A DNA stretch of 14,641 nt from positions 1 through 14,641 of the forward strand of contig DAOTWP010000209.1 of NCBI GenBank assembly GCA_034435675.1, written 5' to 3'. Under the pieces are notes generated by a model that made no database searches, was not told the DNA's origin, and saw only the letters and a list, made by a program, of their open reading frames with translations. Shown piece after piece: positions 7,111 through 13,879 of this stretch (its first letter is position 1; every line of letters starts with the position of its first letter). A program made the position numbers and the translations under genes. The DNA comes from DAOTWP01 sp034435675. Lineage in GTDB: Bacteria; Chloroflexota; Anaerolineae; Aggregatilineales; Phototrophicaceae.

Positions 7111-7884
7111 ATGGTTACGCTGGTCAAAAGCAAACCTGCCATCACACCCGATCCGCAGTATCCGCTGCCAGAGCGCGTGCCGCGCCATGTCGCCATTATC
7201 ATGGATGGCAACGGGCGCTGGGCACAGGCACGCGGGCTGCCGCGCACAGCCGGACACCAGCAGGGCAAAGACAACCTGCGCCGTGTGCTGGAAGCCTGTG
7301 TTGAATTTGGCGTCGAAATCCTGACCATTTACGCCTTTTCAACCGAAAACTGGTCGCGCCCGCCAACGGAAGTCAATGTGCTGATGACCATCCTCAACCT
7401 GGTGCTCGATCAGGAAGTACGCCGCCTGCACCGCAATGGTGTGCGCGTGCGGCATATCGGCAAGATGGACGGCGTTGACCCACGCCTGCAAGAGAAGATT
7501 CAGCGCGCCTGTGACTTCACGCGCGAAAACTCCCGGCTGATCCTCAATGTCGCCTTCAACTATGGCGGACGTGACGAGATTGTGCAGGCAGTGCAGCGCA
7601 TTGTGCGCGAGGGTATCCCGGCGGAGCAGATTGATGAAACACTGCTCAGCCGCTACATGTACACGGGCGACCTGCCCGACCCTGATCTGATCATTCGCAC
7701 CAGCGGCGAACTGCGCGTCAGCAACTTTTTGATCTGGCAGGGGGCTTATTCCGAGTTTTATGCCACGCCTGTCTACTGGCCCGATTTCGACAAGGACGAG
7801 CTGTTCAAGGCGATTGTGGAATACAGCCACCGCCAGCGCCGCTTTGGCAAAACCGGCGAACAGGTCAACGACAGCGACGAGTAG
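7111..7884 (+). CDS. uppS: Polyprenyl diphosphate synthase, cis (UppS type)
   Basis: Cis-prenyltransferase that adds isopentenyl diphosphate units to farnesyl diphosphate to make the C55 lipid carrier for peptidoglycan and other envelope glycans. It is 257 residues long. The catalytic aspartate is D32 in HVAIIMDGNGRWA (26-38). Further landmarks are the FSTENWSRP loop, FNYGGRDEI, and the C-terminal RTSGELRVSNFLIWQ followed by AYSEFY, which bind diphosphate and Mg2+. The first 20 or so residues are a family-typical unstructured extension. The ribosome site is weak (AGAAAGG about 12 bases upstream). The 163-base gap after frr has no gene. The cdsA, dxr and rseP genes that often follow are absent; converging oxidoreductase genes follow instead. 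Confidence 0.95.
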   Translation: MVTLVKSKPAITPDPQYPLPERVPRHVAIIMDGNGRWAQARGLPRTAGHQQGKDNLRRVLEACVEFGVEILTIYAFSTENWSRPPTEVNVLMTILNLVLDQEVRRLHRNGVRVRHIGKMDGVDPRLQEKIQRACDFTRENSRLILNVAFNYGGRDEIVQAVQRIVREGIPAEQIDETLLSRYMYTGDLPDPDLIIRTSGELRVSNFLIWQGAYSEFYATPVYWPDFDKDELFKAIVEYSHRQRRFGKTGEQVNDSDE

Positions 7885-7930
7885 GAACCACACTCTGACC
7901 AGCGGTACAGCAGGCTTTGCATAGCAGGGG

Positions 7931-7954
7931 GACAGGGAGGCTTAGCCTCCTGTC
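7931..7954. terminator. Hairpin between converging genes
   Basis: GACAGGGAGGC (7931-7941), loop TTA and GCCTCCTGTC (7945-7954) make a ten-pair stem with one bulged G. It sits between the stop of uppS and the stop of the converging oxidoreductase gene, where a two-way terminator would be expected. No T-run follows on either strand, so intrinsic termination is doubtful. Confidence 0.35.
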
Positions 7955-7999
7955 CTGGCTGCGGCAGTTATCTGCCGGGCGGTCGCACGACGGCGACGC

Positions 8000-8917
8000 T
8001 CACGTTAGCGTGATAGCAACATTGCCCTTTTTGTGTCCCTGGTCCACATAGCGGTGCGCCTCAACAATCTCTTCCAGCGAATAGCAGCGGTCAAGCACAG
8101 GTCGGATCGTGCCCGCCTCAAGCAGTTCCTTGAGGAACAGCAGTTCTTCCAGCTTTTCGCCTCTGCCTGAGTCCTTGTGGACATTGAGGTAGACGCCGCC
8201 GTCCTTCAGCGCTTGCTTGCTCTGCGCCGGGGGGAACTTTGCCACCGCATCAAAAATGACATCATAGGCGGCGCCGCGTTGGGTGAAGTCCTCGCGGCGG
8301 TAGTCAATCACCCGGTCCGCGCCCAGCGACCGCACCAGTTCCAGATTGGCGCTGCTGCATACCCCGGTCACATCCGCCCCAAAGTGGTGCCTGGCAAGCT
8401 GCACCGCGTTCGTGCCCACCGCGCCGGAAGCGCCATAAATCAGCACCGCTTGCCCGCGCTGGATGTTCGCTTTACGCAGACAGCGCAGCGCCGTGACGCC
8501 CCCCCCTACCGCAGCAGCGGCTTCCTCATACGTCAGGGTCGCGGGTTTGAGTGCCAGCATCCCCTCTTCAGGCAGACATTTGTACTCAGCATATCCGCCA
8601 AAGTTCACGCCGGCAGTAGAGGCAAACACCGCGTCACCGGGCTTGAAGCGCGTGACCCGCCGCCCGACTGCCTCGATGTCCCCGGCAAGCTCCATCCCCA
8701 GAATGGTTCTGCGTGGTTTCCTGATGCCCAAAAAGAGCCGCGCGAACAGCCAGAACTCACGCGGGACAGTGAAACTGCGCATTCGGGTGTCGCCGATGGT
8801 GACAGTGGTCGCATGGACTTTGACCAGCACCTCGTTGTCCCTGGGGGTGGGCTTGGCGATCTCTTTGAGGCGGAGCACTTCCGGTGGTCCGTAGCGCTCG
8901 TATACAACGGCTTTCAT
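8000..8917 (-). CDS. Zinc-free MDR oxidoreductase 1 (quinone reductase-like)
   Basis: Medium-chain dehydrogenase/reductase of 305 residues, likely an NAD(P)H-dependent reductase of quinones or alpha,beta-unsaturated carbonyls in the cytosol. The GroES-like N-terminal domain opens MKAVVYERYGPPEVL. The nucleotide-binding fold has GASGAVG (162-168), the AxxGxxG form typical of the quinone-reductase branch. The four-cysteine structural zinc lobe is missing and the usual catalytic-zinc cysteine near residue 38 is threonine (HATTVT), so it is zinc-independent. TGGAG lies 8 bases before the ATG at 8917. It is the third and last MDR gene of the minus-strand train and ends close to GHKKGNVAITL, almost the same as its neighbour MDR 2. 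The 218-base gap to MDR 2 is filled by element C. Substrate is unknown. Confidence 0.9.
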   Translation of the reverse strand: MKAVVYERYGPPEVLRLKEIAKPTPRDNEVLVKVHATTVTIGDTRMRSFTVPREFWLFARLFLGIRKPRRTILGMELAGDIEAVGRRVTRFKPGDAVFASTAGVNFGGYAEYKCLPEEGMLALKPATLTYEEAAAAVGGGVTALRCLRKANIQRGQAVLIYGASGAVGTNAVQLARHHFGADVTGVCSSANLELVRSLGADRVIDYRREDFTQRGAAYDVIFDAVAKFPPAQSKQALKDGGVYLNVHKDSGRGEKLEELLFLKELLEAGTIRPVLDRCYSLEEIVEAHRYVDQGHKKGNVAITLT

Positions 8918-8936
8918 GGTTTTTCTCCAGGATTAC

Positions 8937-9100
8937 TAAACACCTATCCATAAACCAGTCTTCCGGCGCAATGGATTGATGCAGATTAACACAATCTTCG
9001 GGCAGCCCTTGTTGGGTGACACCCCGTTGGGTGTTCCTACCTATAGGGACGTGGTGCAAATGCAGGTTGCCCGGCACGTCCGCTGTGCCGTTAGCTTCGG
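8937..9100. repeat. Dispersed element C
   Basis: The left end, CTATCCATAAACC (8944-8956) followed by GATGCAG (8978-8984), matches the reverse complement of the right end of element A (TGCATCATCCCC ... GGTTTATGGATAG). The conserved outer TTA motif appears here as CTAA (8936-8939). The inner part 9041-9090 is a reverse-complement copy of 1827-1876. The element fills nearly all of the gap between MDR 2 and MDR 1 and so was probably inserted into an existing operon. It encodes nothing. Confidence 0.6.
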
Positions 9101-9135
9101 CTGGTGGTTTGGCGCTGGTGGCTGGCAGCGCGCAT

Positions 9136-10062
9136 TTAAGCCACCGTGATGACGACATTGCCCTTTTTGTGCCCGGCATCCACATAGCGGTGCGCTTCAG
9201 CCATCGCCTCCAGCGGGTAGCTGCGGTCGATGACTGGCTTGAACTGCCCGGACTCGACAAACGGGGTCAGTTGTTCGAGCGTTTCGCGGTGCAGCCGGGG
9301 ATTGCCATCATCCACTGAAATGACTTTACCGTTGGGCGTGAGCGCCTGGCTGCACAGGGCTTTGAACGCCGAGCTTTTGCGCTTGCCCACCGCATCAAGT
9401 ATCAGATCATACGCCTGTAAATGCTGCGCGGCGTCCTCGTGGGTATAGTCAATAACATGATCGGCACCCAGCGCCCGCACCAGTTCCAGATTGGTGCTGC
9501 TGCACACGCCGGTGACTTCTGCGCCCAGCGCTTTTGCCAGCTGCACGGCGGCAGTGCCAATCGCGCCGGACGCGCCATAGATCAACACCTTATGCCCGCG
9601 TTGAAGATCAGCTTTTTTCAGGAAATGGTGGGCGAGCAGCCCGCCGTAGGGAATGGCAGCGGCTTCCGCATAGCTGAGATTGTGGGGTTTGAGCGCCATC
9701 ACGGCACTTTCCGGCAGGCAGTTGTATTCAGCATAAGCCCCAAAGCGCAGCATGGTGAAGGCATAGACCGCATCGCCCACCTTGAATCGCCTGACCGCGC
9801 TGCCCGCCGTTTCGATTGCGCCTGCCAGCACCAGACCGAGGATCGGGTTTCGTGGTTTCCTGAACCCCAGCGCCATGCCCATCATCAGCCCCATCGGACG
9901 CCAAACAGAGAGCTTGAACCCGCGCGTGATACAGTCGCTGGCGGTGACGGTGGTGGCAAACACCCTGATCAGGACTTCATTGCTCTTGGGAGTGGGTTTG
10001 GGCACCTCTTTGAGCTGAAGTACTTCAGGCGGACCGTATTTTGTGCAAACGATCGCTTTCAT
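9136..10062 (-). CDS. Zinc-free MDR oxidoreductase 2 (quinone reductase-like)
   Basis: A 308-residue paralogue of the two other MDR proteins in this train. It opens MKAIVCTKYGPPEVLQLKEV, shares the NEVLIRVFATTVT segment with MDR 1, has GASGAIG at 163-169 and ends HKKGNVVITVA. As in MDR 1 there is no structural zinc lobe and no catalytic-zinc cysteine, so hydride transfer from NAD(P)H to a quinone-like or enal/enone acceptor is the expected chemistry. The start is set at 10062 because AGGAG (10071-10075) stands 8 bases upstream and the alignment with its paralogues begins there; the open frame continues to 10188 without support. A hydrophobic, methionine-rich stretch (PMGLMMGMALGFRKP, 56-70) replaces the corresponding part of MDR 1. 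The small membrane-protein gene lies 85 bases upstream on the same strand. Confidence 0.9.
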   Translation of the reverse strand: MKAIVCTKYGPPEVLQLKEVPKPTPKSNEVLIRVFATTVTASDCITRGFKLSVWRPMGLMMGMALGFRKPRNPILGLVLAGAIETAGSAVRRFKVGDAVYAFTMLRFGAYAEYNCLPESAVMALKPHNLSYAEAAAIPYGGLLAHHFLKKADLQRGHKVLIYGASGAIGTAAVQLAKALGAEVTGVCSSTNLELVRALGADHVIDYTHEDAAQHLQAYDLILDAVGKRKSSAFKALCSQALTPNGKVISVDDGNPRLHRETLEQLTPFVESGQFKPVIDRSYPLEAMAEAHRYVDAGHKKGNVVITVA

Positions 10063-10147
10063 GGGTTTGCTCCTGTGTGTTCGGCGTATCGCGCCCGCTG
10101 CTGCTGGCGGTTGCTGCTGGCGGTTGCTGCCGGCGGGCAGCGGCGGC

Positions 10148-10516
10148 TCAGCGCGATGCTTTCGCACTGCCCGACAATTCACCATCATCGTCCAGAAAAG
10201 AGGTCAGCGGCAGTTCTTTGTGTCCATCAGCGGACAAGCGCTGCCGCAGTTCACCGAGTTCATCATCGGTCATGTCGCGCAGCAGGTTGTCAACACGGCT
10301 CTGGCGCTTCGCTTTGACCTCCTGGGCGTCGTCACCTTTCCAGCGCAGGATGCCCAGGGTTCCGGCAACTGCCAGCGCCAGAATCACGACGGCAAGCAGC
10401 ATATGCCCGGCGGTTAGCTCACCCTGCGCCGCAGCACTGATAAACAGCGCCGCCAGCACGATCGCGCAGAAAAACCACAAAGCACCCGTCAGCGTTGCAC
10501 GGTTGTCTTCAGACAT
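10148..10516 (-). CDS. Small two-helix membrane protein
   Basis: A 122-residue protein of no family I can name. Two hydrophobic helices (about 8-30 and 36-57) form a hairpin in the membrane. They are followed by a charged cytosolic tail with RVDNLLRDMTDDELGELRQRL, a predicted amphipathic helix, and an acidic C-terminus (FLDDDGELSGS). Three ATGs are in frame. I prefer 10516 because GAGGTGG ends directly before the ATG pair and the second ATG (10516) has the better spacing; 10519 or 10528 would add 1 or 4 residues. It sits between MDR 3 (171 bases upstream) and MDR 2 (85 bases downstream) on the same strand, so it may be co-transcribed. The MTDDELxxLRxRL tail recalls short regulatory tails in other small membrane proteins, but no role can be given. 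Confidence 0.75.
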   Translation of the reverse strand: MSEDNRATLTGALWFFCAIVLAALFISAAAQGELTAGHMLLAVVILALAVAGTLGILRWKGDDAQEVKAKRQSRVDNLLRDMTDDELGELRQRLSADGHKELPLTSFLDDDGELSGSAKASR

Positions 10517-10687
10517 CATCCACCTCAATATGCGATAGTCCTATACGGTTATACGCAGCGGGGGTGGAAAAGTTCCTGTGCCGCTGTGCGCTCGCCCAAC
10601 CCTGTGCCGGGTGCAGCAGCAGTTGGGCGAGCAAGGGCGCGTGGGCGGGCGAGGCAGGCGTTGTGTGCTTCAGGCGGGCAGGGTGGC

Positions 10688-11683
10688 TTACGCCAGCTTG
10701 AGCACGACGCTGCCTTTTTTGCCGCCGTTTTCGATATAGCGATGCGCGTCAGCAGCCTGCTCCAGCGGGTAGGCACGGTCAACAATCGCGGTGAGCGCCC
10801 CTGCCTCGACCAGTTCCTTGATGAACAGCAGGTCGTCGAGTTTTTCTGACGACAGCGCACAAACGACCTTGCGGCGGCTCAGGCGTGCAGTCCACAGCAT
10901 CTGCCAGACCTGCCGCATCTTGAAGCTGACGTACAGCAGCCGCCCACCGTGCCGGAGCGCACGCTTGCATTGCCCAAAGGTGAGCTTGCCGGGTACGTCC
11001 ACAATCAGGTCGTAGGTCTCGCCGTTCTGCGTGAAATCTTCGCCGGTGTAGTCAATGACATGATCTGCCCCCAGCGCCCGCACATAAGCCAGCCGCGGTG
11101 TGCTGCAAACGCCAGTTACTTCCGCGCCGAAGTGTTTGGCAAGCTGCACGGCAGCAGCGCCAATGCCGCCCGATGCGCCGTTGACCAGCACCTTCTGCCC
11201 CGGCTGAACCTTCATCCTGCGCAGCAGACTCAGCGCGGTCAGTGCGCCGTAGGGGATGGTGGCGGCTTCTTCATCGCTCAGGTTTGCCGGTTTGGGGGCA
11301 ATCAGCCCGTCTGCGGGCATGCACAGATATTCGGCATTGGCGCCCATCTGAAAGCCGCGATAGCCGAACACGCGATCCCCCGGTTTGAAGCGTGTGACGG
11401 CTTTGCCCACCGCCTCGATCTGCCCGGCAAATTCGCTGCCCAGCACATGCTTGCGCGGCTTGCGGATGCCCATCGCCAGGCGGCTTGGCAGCCACAGAAT
11501 ACCCGGCATCGAGAAGCTGCGCGGTCCGACGCTGTTAAACTTGCGCGTCAGTGTATCGCCAAAGTTGATGGACGCGGCATGGATGCGGACCAGCACTTCG
11601 TGATCCCCCGGCACAGGTTTGGCGATTTCTGCCAGCCGGAGCACATCCGGCGATCCGAATTCGGTGAAAACGACGGCTTTCAT
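10688..11683 (-). CDS. Zinc-free MDR oxidoreductase 3
   Basis: MDR-family NAD(P)-dependent oxidoreductase of 331 residues, the longest and most divergent of the three in this train. It opens MKAVVFTEFGSPDVLRLAEI, has GASGGIG at 169-175 for the dinucleotide and ends KKGSVVLKLA. Relative to MDR 1 and 2 it carries extra residues near 50-70 and near 255-285 (FKMRQVWQMLWTARLSRRKV), probably enlarging the substrate pocket or changing the dimer contact. No zinc ligands are seen. The start at 11683 follows a strong ribosome site, GAGGAGGAAAG. It begins 43 bases after the stop of the HTH regulator, so it is the first enzyme gene of the likely operon. Substrate unknown; quinone, enone or aldehyde are all possible. 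Confidence 0.9.
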   Translation of the reverse strand: MKAVVFTEFGSPDVLRLAEIAKPVPGDHEVLVRIHAASINFGDTLTRKFNSVGPRSFSMPGILWLPSRLAMGIRKPRKHVLGSEFAGQIEAVGKAVTRFKPGDRVFGYRGFQMGANAEYLCMPADGLIAPKPANLSDEEAATIPYGALTALSLLRRMKVQPGQKVLVNGASGGIGAAAVQLAKHFGAEVTGVCSTPRLAYVRALGADHVIDYTGEDFTQNGETYDLIVDVPGKLTFGQCKRALRHGGRLLYVSFKMRQVWQMLWTARLSRRKVVCALSSEKLDDLLFIKELVEAGALTAIVDRAYPLEQAADAHRYIENGGKKGSVVLKLA

Positions 11684-11726
11684 GTTCACGCTTTCCTCCT
11701 CAGGGGTTGTCTGGTAGGTATATTGA

Positions 11727-11948
11727 TCAGGATAGATCGTCTTCAAAAGAGAACACTTCCTCCAACGGTTTCTGGAATGCCCTTGCGATGCGAAACGCCA
11801 GCTCCAGCGATGGCGAATAATTGCCTTTTTCGATGGCGACGATGGTCTGCCGCGTGACGCCCACTTTTTCTGCCAGTTCCTGCTGCGTCATCTCGTTATG
11901 GTTGAAACGTAAGGTCCGAAGGTTGTTGCGGATTGCACTCTTGCTCAT
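11727..11948 (-). CDS. Small HTH transcriptional regulator, Cro/CI (Xre) type
   Basis: A 73-residue DNA-binding protein that is little more than one HTH_3 domain. The helix-turn-helix is TQQELAEKVGVTRQTIVAIEKGNY (21-44), with Q22/Q23 and R33-Q34-T35 as likely base-reading residues, then SLELAFRIARAFQKPLEEVF, the closing helices. This compact class commonly sits next to a membrane protein gene, and here the membrane gene ends one base before this ATG, with the ribosome site inside its coding end, so translation is coupled. The symmetric ACTTTAC/GTAAAGT site upstream of the pair is the natural target (inference). Its stop lies 43 bases before the MDR 3 start. Confidence 0.92.
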   Translation of the reverse strand: MSKSAIRNNLRTLRFNHNEMTQQELAEKVGVTRQTIVAIEKGNYSPSLELAFRIARAFQKPLEEVFSFEDDLS

Positions 11949-11949
11949 C

Positions 11950-12396
11950 TCAGACCCCTCTGCGGTAAAAATAGACTTGCAGCAGTTCGCCGCACATCTC
12001 AGACAGCACACCAGCGACAATCAGGATGATGAACATTGCCGACGGCGGCTGCTCCGCCACCAGCGCGATCATGGCAACCACAAACCCCAGCGAAAAGATA
12101 TAGAAACCGATGCGGGTTGCCTTCAGCTCGACCAGCTTATCCCGTTCGTCCATGATGTCCGGCTCTTCTACGCGCGTCGCCAGCGTATTGACAATCATAA
12201 ACAGGATGGTCACCAGGATCCGCGTCACAACGGTCACCGGGATGAGGAGCAGAAAAAACGAGCCCCAGAAGTGAAAGACTGCGGGCGCGTAGGGATCGCC
12301 TTCCGGGAGTCTGGGGAGCATGTATGCCGCATACAGCCCGGTAGCCAGCAGCGTGCTGATGATATTGGCGATGGCGCGCCTTTCCTGGAAAGACAT
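11950..12396 (-). CDS. Four-helix membrane protein paired with HTH gene
   Basis: A 148-residue integral membrane protein with about four helices (roughly 8-28, 40-72 as one long or two short, 92-114, 118-142). Between them lies the cytosolic segment EEPDIMDERDKLVELKATRIGFY (77-99). The DERDxxxxxKATRIGFY pattern is what I recall from DUF2178-type proteins, which are often encoded beside small HTH regulators; the family name is offered tentatively. AGAGGA stands 7 bases before the ATG at 12396. It is the first gene after the operator-bearing promoter. A role as membrane sensor or anti-regulator for the HTH protein fits the context but nothing in the sequence proves it. Confidence 0.8.
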   Translation of the reverse strand: MSFQERRAIANIISTLLATGLYAAYMLPRLPEGDPYAPAVFHFWGSFFLLLIPVTVVTRILVTILFMIVNTLATRVEEPDIMDERDKLVELKATRIGFYIFSLGFVVAMIALVAEQPPSAMFIILIVAGVLSEMCGELLQVYFYRRGV

Positions 12397-12420
12397 GGTA
12401 TGGTCCTCTGTGTCTGCCTC

Positions 12421-12448
12421 ACTTTACTTAATGTAAAGTTTACTTTAC
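12421..12448. promoter_or_regulatory. Symmetric operator ACTTTAC/GTAAAGT
   Basis: GTAAAGT-TT-ACTTTAC (12433-12448) is a perfect 7-bp inverted repeat. An additional ACTTTAC at 12421-12427 forms a second perfect inverted repeat with 12433-12439 over a 5-base spacer. A related GTTTACTT on the minus strand is at 12478-12485, overlapping the -35. The predicted start site (about 12444) falls inside the main palindrome, so binding would block transcription. The likely ligand is the HTH protein encoded two genes down. Confidence 0.7.
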
Positions 12449-12450
12449 AC

Positions 12451-12479
12451 AGAGTAGCATGAAATAGACACTGTGTCAA
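12451..12479 (-). promoter_or_regulatory. Promoter of membrane protein/HTH/MDR train
   Basis: On the minus strand a consensus TTGACA (12474-12479), a 17-base spacer and TACTCT (12451-12456) preceded by TGC, an extended -10. It lies 55 bases before the ATG at 12396 and is overlapped by the operator. It is the only strong promoter I see before the MDR genes. Confidence 0.7.
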
Positions 12480-12510
12480 GTAAACTATACATATTCTGTG
12501 AGATACGCGC

Positions 12511-12760
12511 GTGGTAGGGGAGGAGCTTCATCACCCGCCCTGAGTGCAAATAGATTGATTCTGTGGGGTTATTTTCCGCGCTGGGGAGAGTCTGAGACTC
12601 TCCCCTGCATCCGCCATTTGCAACCCGGTCGTACTTACAGCGAGCCGGGCGAGGCACGCCTCGCCCCTACAAGAAACTCGAATCTCTCGGATAGGTGCTT
12701 AGTGCAGGTTCAGGCGGGACAGCCTGCATGGGGCGAAGCGTGCTGCGCCCCTACGAGTGA
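12511..12760. repeat. Cluster of intergenic hairpin repeats
   Basis: This 300-base gap has no gene. It contains three strong hairpins: GGGGAGAGTC-TGA-GACTCTCCCC (12583-12605, ten perfect pairs), GGGCGAGGC-AC-GCCTCGCCC (12647-12666, nine pairs) and GGGGCGAAGC-GT-GCTGCGCCCC (12730-12751, one mismatch). Between the last two is GGATAG-GTG-CTTAGT (12689-12703), the same terminal motif that ends elements A, B and C. On the minus strand these lie after the response-regulator gene and may end its message, but none is followed by a T-run. Confidence 0.65.
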
Positions 12761-12789
12761 GATACGCAATCGCAGGGTCTGATTTTGCC

Positions 12790-13479
12790 CTACGTCCGCG
12801 TGGCGAAGCGGTAGCCCACCCCGCGCGACGTGAGGATGTAATCGGGCTGCTGCGGGTTGATTTCCAGCTTCTGCCGCAGGTAGTGGATATACAGCTTGAG
12901 GCTGTCAATGGCGTCGGAATATTCCTCGCCCCACGCCTGCGTGACCAGTTCGGTGCGCGTGACCACACGCCCGCTGTTGCGCACCAGCACACCCAGCAGG
13001 TTGAACTCTTTGGGCGTCAGGTGCTTGAGTTCATTGCGCACCCAGACCTCGCGGTTCATGAAGTTCACGCGGAAATCGCCGTTGTCAAAGACCATTTCCT
13101 CGCTCATGCTGGGGCGCGGCGAGCGGCGCAGATGTGCTTTGACCCGCGCGACCAGTTCATCATTGTCATACGGCTTGATGATGTAATCATCCGCGCCCAT
13201 CTCCAGCCCGCGCACCACATCCTTGACTTCGGACTTTGCCGAGATGAACACAATCGGCACATCGGACATTTCGCGCAGCCGCTTGCAGACCTCCCAGCCG
13301 TCCATGTCGGGCATCATGATGTCCAACAGCACCAGGTCGGGCTGGAAGCGGTATGCCTTGCGCAGCCCTTCCTCCGCGCGATATGCCTTGATGACCTCAT
13401 AGCCGCGGCGTTCGAGCAGCATTCCGATCAGTTGTACGGTAGGCTCCTCGTCATCAATCACGAGAATCTTCTCGCTCAT
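12790..13479 (-). CDS. OmpR/PhoB-family response regulator
   Basis: Two-domain DNA-binding response regulator of 229 residues. The receiver domain (1-120) has the acidic pocket D9-D10-E11, phospho-acceptor D53 (LLLDIMMPDMDG), switch residue S80 and K102 in the IIKPYD motif. The winged-helix effector domain (about 130-227) has LTPKEFNLLGVLVRNSGRVV, then the recognition region SLKLYIHYLRQKLE and the wing RGVGYRF. All key residues are intact, so phosphorylation control is expected. AAGGAG lies about 9 bases before the ATG at 13479. No histidine kinase gene is adjacent, making it an orphan within this window. It diverges from the S1C protease gene, so it could control that gene or itself; a palindrome near its start supports self-control (inference). 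Confidence 0.93.
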   Translation of the reverse strand: MSEKILVIDDEEPTVQLIGMLLERRGYEVIKAYRAEEGLRKAYRFQPDLVLLDIMMPDMDGWEVCKRLREMSDVPIVFISAKSEVKDVVRGLEMGADDYIIKPYDNDELVARVKAHLRRSPRPSMSEEMVFDNGDFRVNFMNREVWVRNELKHLTPKEFNLLGVLVRNSGRVVTRTELVTQAWGEEYSDAIDSLKLYIHYLRQKLEINPQQPDYILTSRGVGYRFATRT

Positions 13480-13524
13480 AAGGGCAGCTCCTTGGCTTAA
13501 AACAAACTTTTGAACGCGAAAAGG

Positions 13525-13570
13525 TTACGAATCGTAAATACACTCTAGCATCAACTGCTATATCGCGCAA
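13525..13570 (-). promoter_or_regulatory. Promoter and palindrome before response regulator
   Basis: On the minus strand TTGCGC (13565-13570), 17 bases and TGC-TAGAGT (-10 at 13542-13547, extended). The perfect palindrome TTACGA-A-TCGTAA (13525-13537) covers the predicted start of transcription, about 50 bases before the ATG. It is the kind of site a repressor or the regulator itself could use. Confidence 0.45.
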
Positions 13571-13864
13571 GCAGGCGACGCTTACGTTTGTCCTACCGAC
13601 AATAGTTTGTAATCCGAGCAGTCGCTCCGCACAACACCTTCTGCCGTCCTACCCGTTCGGGTAGTCCCTGCGCCTGCCGCTTCTGGCGGGGCTGCCCCCC
13701 TCCCGACTGCGGATGCCGCGCCACGCTGCTCCGGCGTATGCTAAGGGGGAGATTTAGAAACGGTCTGACGCGCTCGCAGGGCAGACCGGGGCGGGTGGAC
13801 GGGGCGCGCCGATGTGTCCCCACTGCCTGCGCCGTGCTGCCGCGAATGCTGTCACTATCTACAC
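13571..13864. other. Gene-free divergent intergenic region
   Basis: This is the space between the divergent response-regulator and protease genes. It is GC-rich with small hairpins, for example CTACCCGTTCGGGTAG (13649-13664, a perfect palindrome). I found no reading frame with family signals and no clear plus-strand promoter; TATGCT at 13737-13742 is a weak -10 candidate without a partner. Confidence 0.4.
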
Positions 13865-13879
13865 AAGGAGCAAACAGGA

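Noticed and set aside
6357..7328. 323-residue minus-strand frame opposite frr and the start of uppS
   Set aside because: It spans two well-supported plus-strand genes and shows no domain.
7931..7954. Confident intrinsic terminator
   Set aside because: The hairpin is good but no T-run follows on either strand, so it is listed only as a low-confidence terminator.
8177..10317. Long plus-strand frames opposite the MDR genes
   Set aside because: Antisense shadows; the minus-strand MDR genes have ribosome sites and full family alignment.
13593..13823. 76-residue minus-strand frame in the divergent intergenic region
   Set aside because: Arginine/proline-rich with no ribosome site, no motif and no sign of selection; treated as non-coding.
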